From contig NZ_ADVZ01000001.1 of the NCBI RefSeq assembly GCF_000178995.1, positions 1,398,001 to 1,462,000 on the forward strand: a stretch of DNA of 64,000 nt, in the 5' to 3' direction. The translations under genes were made by a program, and so were the position numbers. The notes under the pieces were generated by a model that made no database searches, was not told where the DNA came from, and worked only from the letters and a program-made list of their open reading frames with translations. Shown here in pieces: positions 8,869-16,731 of the stretch; position 1 is the stretch's first letter, and every line of letters begins with the position of its first letter. The DNA is from Afipia sp. 1NLS2. GTDB taxonomy: Bacteria; Pseudomonadota; Alphaproteobacteria; Rhizobiales; Xanthobacteraceae.

Positions 8869-9167
8869 GAGCGTCCCCGCATCTCGTCCGGGGTGCCAGG
8901 AAAGGGCTGCACCTCTATGCTGTCGGCCTTGTGAATCGCCTCGGCCAACTCGTGCTCGAGCTGCCGCATCAGCCACTCCCGGGCCGGTGTCCCGAACGCC
9001 TTCTCTAACCGGATGGCCATTTCAGGCGAGATGCCGGAACGCGCGTTGAGCAGGTTGCTCAGGGTCTGGCGACCAACGCCAAGGACGCGCGCGGCGTCGG
9101 TTACGCTGAGCCCGTGCCTATCAAGGCATTCCTGCCGAACCACTGATCCTGGATGCATCGGCCCCAT
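8865..9167 (-). CDS. HigA-like XRE-family regulator/antitoxin, apparently without HigB
   Basis: About 100 residues from the ATG at 9167 (97 from 9158). It opens with the HigA-type MHPGSVVRQECL segment and has a helix-turn-helix around DAARVLGVGRQTLSNLLN. In HigBA modules the RelE-like toxin normally precedes HigA, but only ~110 nt separate this gene from the integrase stop, too little for higB. The reading frame just upstream encodes VDYHY, which resembles a HigB C-terminus and may be a remnant (weak evidence). Its ATGA overlap with the methyltransferase gene makes it the operon's first gene and probable transcriptional controller (inference). Confidence 0.85.
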   Translation of the reverse strand: MGPMHPGSVVRQECLDRHGLSVTDAARVLGVGRQTLSNLLNARSGISPEMAIRLEKAFGTPAREWLMRQLEHELAEAIHKADSIEVQPFPGTPDEMRGRS

Positions 9168-9279
9168 CGATTGGCGTTTGCCTGAGCGGGCAACCGTATA
9201 GTGATAATCGACACTCGACAAGCCTGCATAGGATGTGTCCCGCGGATCAATATGGTCAGCTCTTCAGTGCGCTGCGCAA

Positions 9280-10635
9280 CTAGGCAGCAAGCCGCTCACC
9301 TTCCGCAACTGTAATCTCCTCGCCGGCGGCCTTTTGTAGGAACCGCGTAAGCGCGGCCTTTCGCGAATCGCGATCGAGCGCGTATGCGGTCTGTTTGAAT
9401 TCCTTCCCGTCGAGCAGGCCCTCAATGTAGCCAGCGATCGTGTCCGCAGCCATGATGAGGGCCGTGTCGAGCGTGTGGATGTATTTGCTGGTGACGGAAC
9501 CTTTGGCGTGGCCGACCAGCGCCGCGATCGTCACCTCGGTGAAGCCGAGATCGTTGCCGATGCTCGCAAAACTATGTCGCAAGACGTGGGGCGTGACATC
9601 CGAGAGCGGCGAGCCCTTGAAGACCTGCTCCCAATGGTTCGGAAAACTGCCGAACGCATTGTCGTCGCCATAGCCGGGGAAGACATATGAACCGGAGGCT
9701 GTCTCCCGACGTGCCTCGAGGAACTCGACAACGGGCAAGCCGATAGGACGGACCGACGTTCCCTCCTTGCTGTCGACCAGCCGTAGGCAGCTTCGATCGG
9801 TATCCGCTTCGGTCCACATCAGCCCGATCATCTCGCTGCGGCGGCAGCCGGTCAGTGCGATCTGACGAATGATCTCCACCGTCGTCGCGTACTTCTCCTC
9901 CTTCTCGGCTGTGCGCAGCATCTCGCCCAGCGTCCGGTATTCCGCTTCGGTGAGCCGGCGGGTGCGGACGTTGTCCTTCGGCTTTCGCAGGCCATGGGCA
10001 GGATTGATCGCTATGATACCGGCCTCGACGGCGTAGGTGAGAATGCCCCCAAGGAGCCCGACCGTGCGTGTCGCCGTTCCGGCGCCGCCACGGACGATGG
10101 CCTTGCCACGCAGCTTCTTTGTCTTGACAGACACTCGCGTCTTGCCGGCCATGATGTCCTTCAGGACCTTGTTGATGTCGGCCTTGGTCAGGTCCTTCAC
10201 GCGGCGCGTACCCAGGAGCGGGATGATGTGCCTCTCGATGCGTCCGGTATCCGTAACGATGGTTGTCGGCTTCTTGGGCCGCCCGCCTTTCCCAAGGATA
10301 AGGCCTGCGTTCAGGTCGTTGACGTAAAGCGTGCAGAGCTCCTTGACCGTGATCGCCTTGTGATCGAGTTGGCGTTCCTCGGCAGGGTTGTCGCCCTGGG
10401 CAACACGGCCCAACTGAACCTTCGCCTCCTGTCGCGCACTCTCGGCAGTCCAGACGCCATGCAAACCGATGGTGTAGCGGCGCGAGCGACCCAATGCCCG
10501 GTATTGAAGGACATAGCTGCGCTTGCCAGAAGCGAAGACGCGGAGCCCGAAACCTGGTAGCTCGTCATCCCAGATGACGTAGTCTTTCTCGCGGGACTCG
10601 GCAGCGTCGACGAGGCGCTTTGTGAGCTTAGCCAT
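9280..10635 (-). CDS. Tyrosine recombinase/integrase of the genomic island
   Basis: 452 residues from ATG 10635 (MAKLTKRLV), with an N-terminal arm-binding DUF4102-like segment typical of tRNA-targeting prophage and island integrases. Catalytic residues are visible: R265 in TGCRRSE, H350-xx-R353 in HVLRH, H376 in GHAK and the nucleophile Y385 in SKYIH. The start codon lies ~180 nt from the tRNA-Arg remnant at 10816-10860, the usual arrangement of integrase and attachment site. The full-length catalytic set suggests an active enzyme. Confidence 0.95.
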   Translation of the reverse strand: MAKLTKRLVDAAESREKDYVIWDDELPGFGLRVFASGKRSYVLQYRALGRSRRYTIGLHGVWTAESARQEAKVQLGRVAQGDNPAEERQLDHKAITVKELCTLYVNDLNAGLILGKGGRPKKPTTIVTDTGRIERHIIPLLGTRRVKDLTKADINKVLKDIMAGKTRVSVKTKKLRGKAIVRGGAGTATRTVGLLGGILTYAVEAGIIAINPAHGLRKPKDNVRTRRLTEAEYRTLGEMLRTAEKEEKYATTVEIIRQIALTGCRRSEMIGLMWTEADTDRSCLRLVDSKEGTSVRPIGLPVVEFLEARRETASGSYVFPGYGDDNAFGSFPNHWEQVFKGSPLSDVTPHVLRHSFASIGNDLGFTEVTIAALVGHAKGSVTSKYIHTLDTALIMAADTIAGYIEGLLDGKEFKQTAYALDRDSRKAALTRFLQKAAGEEITVAEGERLAA

Positions 10636-10815
10636 GGGAATTCTCCCGTCCAAACTCCCCTTCTCGCGTAAGCACCACGTAAGCAGCCGGACGCGAGTCG
10701 GAGCGTGTCCGAGAGTACGCCGGACGAGCCGGTTTTTCAATTTGCTTAGTTATTACAGTAACATAGCGCATCGGAGCGAAACCCATCGAAAAGCGTCGAA
10801 GGGCAGGTTAAATTG
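10636..10815. other. Region between integrase and attachment site
   Basis: 180 nt holding the integrase 5' leader and, presumably, arm-type binding sites. I saw no gene and no clear promoter here. The sequence just before 10816 (gggcaggttaaattg) does not continue as a tRNA, so the tRNA fragment starts abruptly. Confidence 0.4.
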
Positions 10816-10860
10816 CTCCGAAGGCAAAGGTCACACGTTCGAATCGTGTCGGGTGCGCCA
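10816..10860 (+). repeat. Attachment-site remnant: 3' half of tRNA-Arg(CCG)
   Basis: The segment runs from the anticodon loop (ctccgaaggc), through the variable region and a perfect T-arm (cacacg ttcgaat cgtgt, the five-base-pair stem being acacg/cgtgt), to an acceptor strand cgggtgc, discriminator g and encoded cca. From memory this matches tRNA-Arg(CCG) of rhizobia. The 5' half (D-arm and acceptor) is absent, so this is not a functional tRNA gene but the displaced 3' copy left by island insertion. The intact gene is expected left of the window. Confidence 0.85.
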
Positions 10861-10874
10861 GCAAATTCAACAAT

Positions 10875-13800
10875 TTAGCTAAATTGTCCCACGCGCTGTC
10901 CGGCTCGGGCGGCAGGCGCGGCATCGAGCCGCGCGCGCAGCGCGCGGGCGAAATGATGCACGTTCGGCTCGCGGTGGAAGTCGCCGTGGACGCCAGGCAC
11001 CAGATCGACGGTGTAGGAATCGCCGTAAATCTGGTCGTAACGCTCCAGCTCGCTCTCGAACCGCCGCATCGGGTTGAGGAAGCCGTCTTCCGAATAGAAG
11101 AATGCGATAGGGCCGGGGTAGGCGAACAGCCGTGCCTGTTCGATCACGGCGAACAATTTCGGCGGCTGATGGAGCTCCGTCAGACGCAGCGTCATCTCGC
11201 GCATGATCAGGCTGCCCTGGCAAATGCCCGCCATCACAATCTCACCGCCGTCTAACAGGGGCAACATCTCCTGAAGATAATATTCGGCCAATGCGGTCAC
11301 CTGCGCCTCGCTGTACTCCATCATGAGACTGCCCGAGCGCATGCCGTGCACGGAAAAATCCGGCCCCAAGGCATGCGCCAGCATCTCGATTTCTTCATCG
11401 AGTTGCACGCAAATGAATAATTGGTAGCGAGCGCGCGGCGAGACATGCGACATGATGAGGGAGCCGGGCGTTTTCCGCTCGCCGCCCCAGCCGAACGTCA
11501 ACTGCTTCAGCCGCTTGTAGAGAAGCCCGCTTTCGAACGATCCATCCGCAGGCAGGTCGCCGGATTTGTCCTGCGCCAGGGTTTCGATGGCAGCCGCCAT
11601 TTCCAGCGCGTTGAGGCCGGCGTGAAACGCACCGGGAGGCACCCGCACGCCAAACGTGCGCTCGACCTCCTCGATCATCAGCAGAAACTGCAGCGAATCG
11701 CCGCCAAGGCGGTGAAACGAATCGGACAAGCCCAGATCGAATTCCGACGCCAACACCGCTTTCCAGATCCCGAGCAGTTGCCTTTCAATCTCCTTTTCCG
11801 GCGGAGCATAGATCGGCCGGCTCACCGCGCGCCTGCCGAAATTCGTCAGCGCCCAGTTCCGGTCTTTCTTTCCGCTCGGCGTCAGGCGGATTTCAGGCAC
11901 CTCGATGATCTGCTTCGGCAGCATCGCTTCCGGAAGCCATGACGATAGGCGTGCGCGGATCGATTGCAGGTCTGCGTCCGCCTCAAGCACGACGAAGCCG
12001 ATCAAATCCTTCTGCTCGCGCGCGGTCTGAACACAGACGACGGCATCGCGCACGCCGGGGGCTTCCCTCAGGCGGGACTCGACCTCCTCAAGTTCAATCC
12101 GGTTGCCGTTGATCTTGATCTGATTGTCGGCGCGGCCAAGATAGAGAAGGCGGCCCCAACGATCTTTGCGAACCATGTCACCGGTGCGGTACAGAACGGT
12201 CTCGCGCCCTACTTCACCCCTCGCGACGAAATTGTTCGAGCTGCCCTCGGTGCCCGCGATATAGCCCCGTGCGACACCGGGCCCCTCAAGACACAGCTCG
12301 CCGATCTCGCCTCTCGCCACCGGCGAAAGGTTTTGATCGAGAACGAGGGCGCGCACATGCCCAAGCTGCCGTCCGATCGTCACCGGCCGCTTTCTGCGGC
12401 ACAGAGCGGCGGTCGCATAGATCGTCGCCTCGGTCGGGCCATAGGCATTGATAAGGTGTTGGCCCCTCGCCCATCGCCTCACCAGAACTTCCGGCAATGC
12501 CTCACCCACCGAAACGATGCATTTCAGCGACTGCAGCGTCTGCACCGGGACACTCATCAGGATGCTCGGCGTGACCGACAGATGGGTTATCTTCTTGTCG
12601 TTGATGAAATCGGCCAGACGCTGGCCGACCAGCGGCTTGATCCAGTCGGTCGCGCAAGCCTGCGAGCCGCCTGTGAGCGACATCCAGATTTCGCCAAGCG
12701 AGATGTCGAAACTGATCGAGGTGTTGATCGACACCCGCGCGCCGGGCCGGACCTTGAATCGCCTCGTGATGTCCTTGCACAACAGAAACAGCGAGCGATG
12801 GGAGATCGCGATGCCTTTCGGTCTGCCGGTTGAGCCCGATGTGAAGCAGATATAGGCAGCATCACCGCCACGTGGCGCGAGGCTCTCCAGATCAGGATTT
12901 CCCACCGGGGTTTCACGTAGCCACTGCTCAATATAGCTTCGCCTCACTCCGAAGGCCGGCAGATCGTGTGCGGATTGCGCCCGCGTCAGCAGCAGCGACG
13001 CATGCGAAGCCTTGAGCATGTACTTCACCCGCTCGGGCGGCAGACTGGAATCGAGCGGAAGATAAACGCCGCCGATTTTCGCGATGGCGACGATCGCGAT
13101 AATCAGTTCGACGGATGACGAAAGCGACACGCCTATGGCCGCACCGGGCTGAATGCCCTGTTCCAGCAGGATCACCGCAAGACGCGCCGCCGAACGATCC
13201 AGCTCGCGATAGGTCAGCGTTCCAGCCTCGCCGGACACGGCAGGCGCATCGGGGCGTCGCCTGACATGGCGATTGAAAAAATCGAGCACGGTCTTCGGGC
13301 GAGCATGGCCGAGCCAGCCCATCTTGCGCTCGCCAGCGTCGTCCTCCGGAACGGAAAAAGCCCGCACCTTCCCGGTCAGGGATGCAGTTTCGTTCGCAGC
13401 ATCGGGCAGCGCGCCTGATTGCGGCACCGGCGCTAAGGCGAATCCGCCCTTTGCGAAATCCGTCGCCGCCTGCCGGATGTTGCCCGCACCGGCAAAGATC
13501 AGCGTGTCGCCCGTCGAGGCAAGGCTCGATATGTTCTGCAGCAGTTCTCCGGCATCCGGGAAGGCGCACACTGTCTTCCCGGCCTCGCGCAATGTATCCG
13601 CCAGATGATGGACGCTGACGCCGAACGTGTTCTTTTCACCGGCGCCGTCGATTTCAACGAGTCCGATGCGGTCGAACCCTTTCAGCACTTCGACATATTC
13701 GCCAAGCAGGCGCCGCGTGCGCGAATAAAGTTGCGGCTGAAACGCGATACAAAGGCTCCCGGAATGAGCGGCGATCAGCCTTGCGGTTTCCAGGCAGGCT

Positions 13801-14807
13801 CTCAGCTCCGTCGGGTGATGCGCATAATCGTCGATCAGGCGGACGCCATGGACCTCCCCGTGCATCTGCCATCGCCGCGACACGCCGGTGAATTGCTCGA
13901 AACCGCGCTGGATTCCTGCAAACGACACGTCGAGCGCGAGACATGCGGCAACGCACGCCAGCGCATTGCCGATCATATGCCGGCCAGGCACCTTCAGCCG
14001 CAGGGTTCCAAGTTCTGCGCCATAAGCGATCACGGAAAATGTCGAGCCGCCACCGTCCATTGCGATATGAGCGGCATGAACATCAAACCCGGCGGCAAAG
14101 CCGAACGTCGTGACCGGCGCGATTGCACTTGCCGCGATGTCCCGCGCCCGCGCATCCTCGCCATTGACGATCAGCGCGCCGCCATTGCGGATTCGCCCGG
14201 CGAAATCCCGGAACGCGCCGTGCAGTTTTTCCACCGAGCCATAATGCTCGATATGATCGTCGTCGATATTGAGGATCAGCGCGATGTCCGGCGACAACGG
14301 CGCGAGATTCTGAAATGCCTCGCAGGCCTCGGCCACGAAGATGTCCGATGCGCCGCACCGCCCCTGGATATTATCGAGACATTCCGAGGGCGCGCCGACG
14401 ACATGGGAGACATCCTGTCCGCTCGCGCGCAGGATGTTCGCGATCATCGTCGTGGTGGATGATTTGCCATGCGAGCCGGACACCGCCACCGCGCGCGAAT
14501 GTTCAAGCAGCAACCCCAGACATTGGGCACGCTTCGCGATCGGAATCTGCCGAAGCCGCGCTTCGGCAAGCTCGGGGTTCGAGAACGGGATGGCGTCGCT
14601 GTAAACCACCATTCCGGCGCCGTTGACGTGATCCGCATGATGGCCGTGAAAAACCGTGGCGCCCTTCTGCACGAGAGAACCATCATGCGGCGCATTGAGG
14701 TCGCTGCCCGTCACCGTCTTGCCAAGGCCGACCAGATATTCGGCAAGCCCGGTCATTCCGGAGCCGTTGATGCCAATCAAGTGAATGTGCTGGGGAAGAT
14801 CACGCAC
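10875..14807 (-). CDS. MurC-type ligase fused to NRPS adenylation, carrier and thioesterase-like domains
   Basis: 1310 residues from a GTG start directly abutting the YdcF stop. Residues 1-~455 form a complete MurC ligase (UDP-MurNAc to L-alanine type): nucleotide fold at 9-36, P-loop GSHGKSST (111-118), DDYAHHPTE (326-334). Residues ~500-985 are an adenylation domain: FTSGSTGRPKG (655-665), NAYGPTEATIY (787-797), YRTGD (873-877), PSGKKDR (977-983). A carrier domain follows with LGGDSLQ and phosphopantetheine Ser1038, then a thioesterase-like domain with GICQG (Cys1196 nucleophile position), D1241 and H1274 candidates. There is no condensation domain. It may couple an activated amino acid to a UDP-muramyl intermediate (inference). 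A normal murC is expected elsewhere in the genome. No frameshift is visible. Confidence 0.9.
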   Translation of the reverse strand: MRDLPQHIHLIGINGSGMTGLAEYLVGLGKTVTGSDLNAPHDGSLVQKGATVFHGHHADHVNGAGMVVYSDAIPFSNPELAEARLRQIPIAKRAQCLGLLLEHSRAVAVSGSHGKSSTTTMIANILRASGQDVSHVVGAPSECLDNIQGRCGASDIFVAEACEAFQNLAPLSPDIALILNIDDDHIEHYGSVEKLHGAFRDFAGRIRNGGALIVNGEDARARDIAASAIAPVTTFGFAAGFDVHAAHIAMDGGGSTFSVIAYGAELGTLRLKVPGRHMIGNALACVAACLALDVSFAGIQRGFEQFTGVSRRWQMHGEVHGVRLIDDYAHHPTELRACLETARLIAAHSGSLCIAFQPQLYSRTRRLLGEYVEVLKGFDRIGLVEIDGAGEKNTFGVSVHHLADTLREAGKTVCAFPDAGELLQNISSLASTGDTLIFAGAGNIRQAATDFAKGGFALAPVPQSGALPDAANETASLTGKVRAFSVPEDDAGERKMGWLGHARPKTVLDFFNRHVRRRPDAPAVSGEAGTLTYRELDRSAARLAVILLEQGIQPGAAIGVSLSSSVELIIAIVAIAKIGGVYLPLDSSLPPERVKYMLKASHASLLLTRAQSAHDLPAFGVRRSYIEQWLRETPVGNPDLESLAPRGGDAAYICFTSGSTGRPKGIAISHRSLFLLCKDITRRFKVRPGARVSINTSISFDISLGEIWMSLTGGSQACATDWIKPLVGQRLADFINDKKITHLSVTPSILMSVPVQTLQSLKCIVSVGEALPEVLVRRWARGQHLINAYGPTEATIYATAALCRRKRPVTIGRQLGHVRALVLDQNLSPVARGEIGELCLEGPGVARGYIAGTEGSSNNFVARGEVGRETVLYRTGDMVRKDRWGRLLYLGRADNQIKINGNRIELEEVESRLREAPGVRDAVVCVQTAREQKDLIGFVVLEADADLQSIRARLSSWLPEAMLPKQIIEVPEIRLTPSGKKDRNWALTNFGRRAVSRPIYAPPEKEIERQLLGIWKAVLASEFDLGLSDSFHRLGGDSLQFLLMIEEVERTFGVRVPPGAFHAGLNALEMAAAIETLAQDKSGDLPADGSFESGLLYKRLKQLTFGWGGERKTPGSLIMSHVSPRARYQLFICVQLDEEIEMLAHALGPDFSVHGMRSGSLMMEYSEAQVTALAEYYLQEMLPLLDGGEIVMAGICQGSLIMREMTLRLTELHQPPKLFAVIEQARLFAYPGPIAFFYSEDGFLNPMRRFESELERYDQIYGDSYTVDLVPGVHGDFHREPNVHHFARALRARLDAAPAARAGQRVGQFS

Positions 14808-15416
14808 CTAAAAGCCCTCGATGTCCCCTTTCATGGCATATGCGCCGATGGACTGCAGTTCCTTCATCACCCAGTAGCGACCCACTGGCGATGTCCACCA
14901 AACGTCCAGCGGCGGGTCGTCTTCGGCGTAAGACGGCCGCATCACATAGCGCAGATGCGCCGGCCAGACCTTGAGGGCAGTCATCAGCACGCGCCGCATA
15001 TGATAGGGCTTCGCGGTCAAGGAAACCGTGCGGATATTGGTCCAGCCGAACGCGGCCTCGATCATCTCCGCAGAGAAGACAAAATTTTCCAGCGTGTTGC
15101 TGGAGCGATCCTCGACCCAGATCGCCTCCGCGGGAATGCCGCGCTCGATCGCGATGCGCTGATAGATCCTGCTTTCCGGCTCGGCCTTGTTTTTCTTGAA
15201 AGGCCGCCATCGCCGGGGTTTGGGGCCCTTCCCGGAAATCCATATCCGCTTCGTCAGCCCGGCCTTGAACAGATCAATCGCGGGATCGATGTTCGAAGGC
15301 GTGGCGCTGCCCAGAACGAAACTCAGATCGACCGGCTGAGGCTCATCCTCGAGATGCAGGAACCGCGCGACAGCCGCCCGGACCTCTGCAACGCGTATGT
15401 CGCGGCTGGACTCCAT
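14808..15416 (-). CDS. YdcF/SanA-like (DUF218) protein
   Basis: 202 residues. The pattern LSFVLGSATPSN..., the loop WISGKGPKPRR, a ...ERGIPAEAIWVEDRSSNTLEN motif and TAKPYHMRR fits the DUF218 family (SanA, YdcF, ElyC), whose studied members act in envelope integrity or lipid-carrier metabolism. No signal peptide or membrane segment is visible, so this version looks soluble. Its TAG stop is followed immediately by the GTG of the MurC-NRPS fusion, so the two are translationally coupled and probably work in one pathway. Confidence 0.82.
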   Translation of the reverse strand: MESSRDIRVAEVRAAVARFLHLEDEPQPVDLSFVLGSATPSNIDPAIDLFKAGLTKRIWISGKGPKPRRWRPFKKNKAEPESRIYQRIAIERGIPAEAIWVEDRSSNTLENFVFSAEMIEAAFGWTNIRTVSLTAKPYHMRRVLMTALKVWPAHLRYVMRPSYAEDDPPLDVWWTSPVGRYWVMKELQSIGAYAMKGDIEGF

Positions 15417-15551
15417 CGGAGCCTCTCCCGTTACCGCGTAACCGGCAGGGATCGGTACAGCGCAATCCTCTGTGTGTCCTTGCCACTATCGACGGTTCGT
15501 AACGCTTCAGGTTTAATGTGAGAGCGTATCATGTGCCTGATTGGGGATTGA

Positions 15552-16646
15552 GTGCCGCGTTTCAATTCACGGATAAGCCGCCGTGCCTTTATAGCATCTG
15601 CCGCTGGCGTTGCTACTTTTGCGGCAAAGGCGGCTCAGCCACCCGCTTCCCTCGCCTCCGACGTTGCATCCCTGTTGATGGTCGGCTTTGCCGGGTCGAA
15701 CCCCCATTCGCCCTCCGCCATCCGGCTGGCCCGGCACATTCGTCATGGCCATGTGGGCTCGGTATTTTTCGTCCAGGATAATGTCGGGTCCAATCGGGAT
15801 CTTCAGGACCTTGTCGCAGGCTTCAAGGCCGCGCGGCCCCGCCTGCGCCTCGCCATCGATCATGAAGGCGGCCTGGTCCAGCGGCTGATCCCGATTCACG
15901 GCTGCAGGCGCATTCCAAAAGCGTTCGATATTCCGGCACGCATGAGCCCGTCGGAGGCGCTCCATTTGTACACACAGGTCAGCGCCGAGTTTGCCGCGAC
16001 CGGTTTCAACATCAACCTCGCGCCGGTGATCGACATTTATGCGCCCGGAAATCCGGCAATCGCAAAATTCGGACGCGCCTTTTCGTCTGACCCGAATATC
16101 ATCGCCACCTATGCGCGCGCTTTCATCGACGGCTTCCATGCCTCGCACATCGTGTGCGCCCTGAAGCATTTTCCCGGTTATGGAAACGTCATGGAAGACA
16201 ACCACGACGAGCTTCCCGACATCACCAAAACCTGGTCGGCCCGCGACCTGGAGCCATACACGGCCCTCATGAACAACGGCCGCGTCGACCTCATCATGGG
16301 CACGCATCTGAAACTGACCTCGCTCGACCCACGTCTACCCACAACACTGTCCCGCCGGATCACGACCGGGCTGCTGCGCGAGAAGCTGCGCTTTCAAGGC
16401 GTGATCATGACCGATGACATCGACATGGCCGCGCTTGCCAAAGACATGGACCGCAAATCGGCGTTCATCGCGGCCCTCGCCGCCGGCAACGATCTGATCA
16501 TGGTGAAGAACGTCACCGATCACGACCCCAATTTCCCTCTGCATGCCGTGCAATGGGTGGAGGAGGCCGTCGCAAGGGGAACCCTGTCGCGCGAGGCCAT
16601 CGCCGCCTCCGCCCGCCGGGTCGAGGCGCTGCCTGTTCCAGCCTGA
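15552..16646 (+). CDS. Tat-exported glycoside hydrolase family 3 protein, NagZ-like
   Basis: 364 residues from a GTG start. The N-terminus SRRAFIASAAGVATFAAKA is a twin-arginine signal. The GH3 core has KHFPGYG followed by DNH, matching the NagZ KHFPGHG...D-x-H catalytic loop, and the nucleophile Asp in IMTDDIDM. NagZ enzymes release N-acetylglucosamine from anhydro-muropeptides; classical NagZ is cytoplasmic, so export would place this one at the sacculus. It is divergent from the ydcF-like/MurC-NRPS pair with ~135 nt between, which suggests a shared peptidoglycan-related role (inference). Confidence 0.88.
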   Translation: MPRFNSRISRRAFIASAAGVATFAAKAAQPPASLASDVASLLMVGFAGSNPHSPSAIRLARHIRHGHVGSVFFVQDNVGSNRDLQDLVAGFKAARPRLRLAIDHEGGLVQRLIPIHGCRRIPKAFDIPARMSPSEALHLYTQVSAEFAATGFNINLAPVIDIYAPGNPAIAKFGRAFSSDPNIIATYARAFIDGFHASHIVCALKHFPGYGNVMEDNHDELPDITKTWSARDLEPYTALMNNGRVDLIMGTHLKLTSLDPRLPTTLSRRITTGLLREKLRFQGVIMTDDIDMAALAKDMDRKSAFIAALAAGNDLIMVKNVTDHDPNFPLHAVQWVEEAVARGTLSREAIAASARRVEALPVPA

Positions 16647-16683
16647 CATTTCCGTGAGCGCATAATTAAATCTGGCGTTCCAA

Positions 16684-16712
16684 CAATATATAGTTTAATA
16701 GATTGTATATTG
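16684..16712 (+). promoter_or_regulatory. Candidate BigR operator
   Basis: An AT-rich imperfect palindrome begins caatata and ends tatattg (7-nt perfect arms), 19 nt upstream of the blh ATG. BigR/SqrR family repressors bind AT-rich palindromes in front of blh operons and release them on exposure to sulfide or persulfide. bigR itself is the second gene here, so autoregulation is expected. Confidence 0.65.
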
Positions 16713-16731
16713 ATGAATTCAGCGAGACCCC

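Larger units (their letters stand above)
1..10860. mobile_element. Right part of an integrative genomic island carrying a defence-like operon
   Basis: The stretch holds a tyrosine integrase followed by a six-gene restriction/defence-like operon, and it ends exactly at a 45-nt tRNA-Arg 3'-half remnant. By the usual rule for tRNA-targeted elements, the intact tRNA gene and the other end should lie left of the window, so the left boundary is not visible. Parts of the cargo are clearly less GC-rich than the chromosomal genes to the right, which fits acquisition by transfer. The boundary at 10860 is well supported; the total extent is unknown. Confidence 0.75.

Noticed and set aside
63-9167. BREX or DISARM assignment of the defence-like operon
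   Set aside because: No PglZ/BrxC-type genes for BREX, and no DUF1998 or phospholipase-D-type genes for DISARM, are in the visible part; the island's left part is unseen.
10816-10860. A complete tRNA gene
   Set aside because: Only the 3' half is present; there is no D-arm or 5' acceptor strand upstream.
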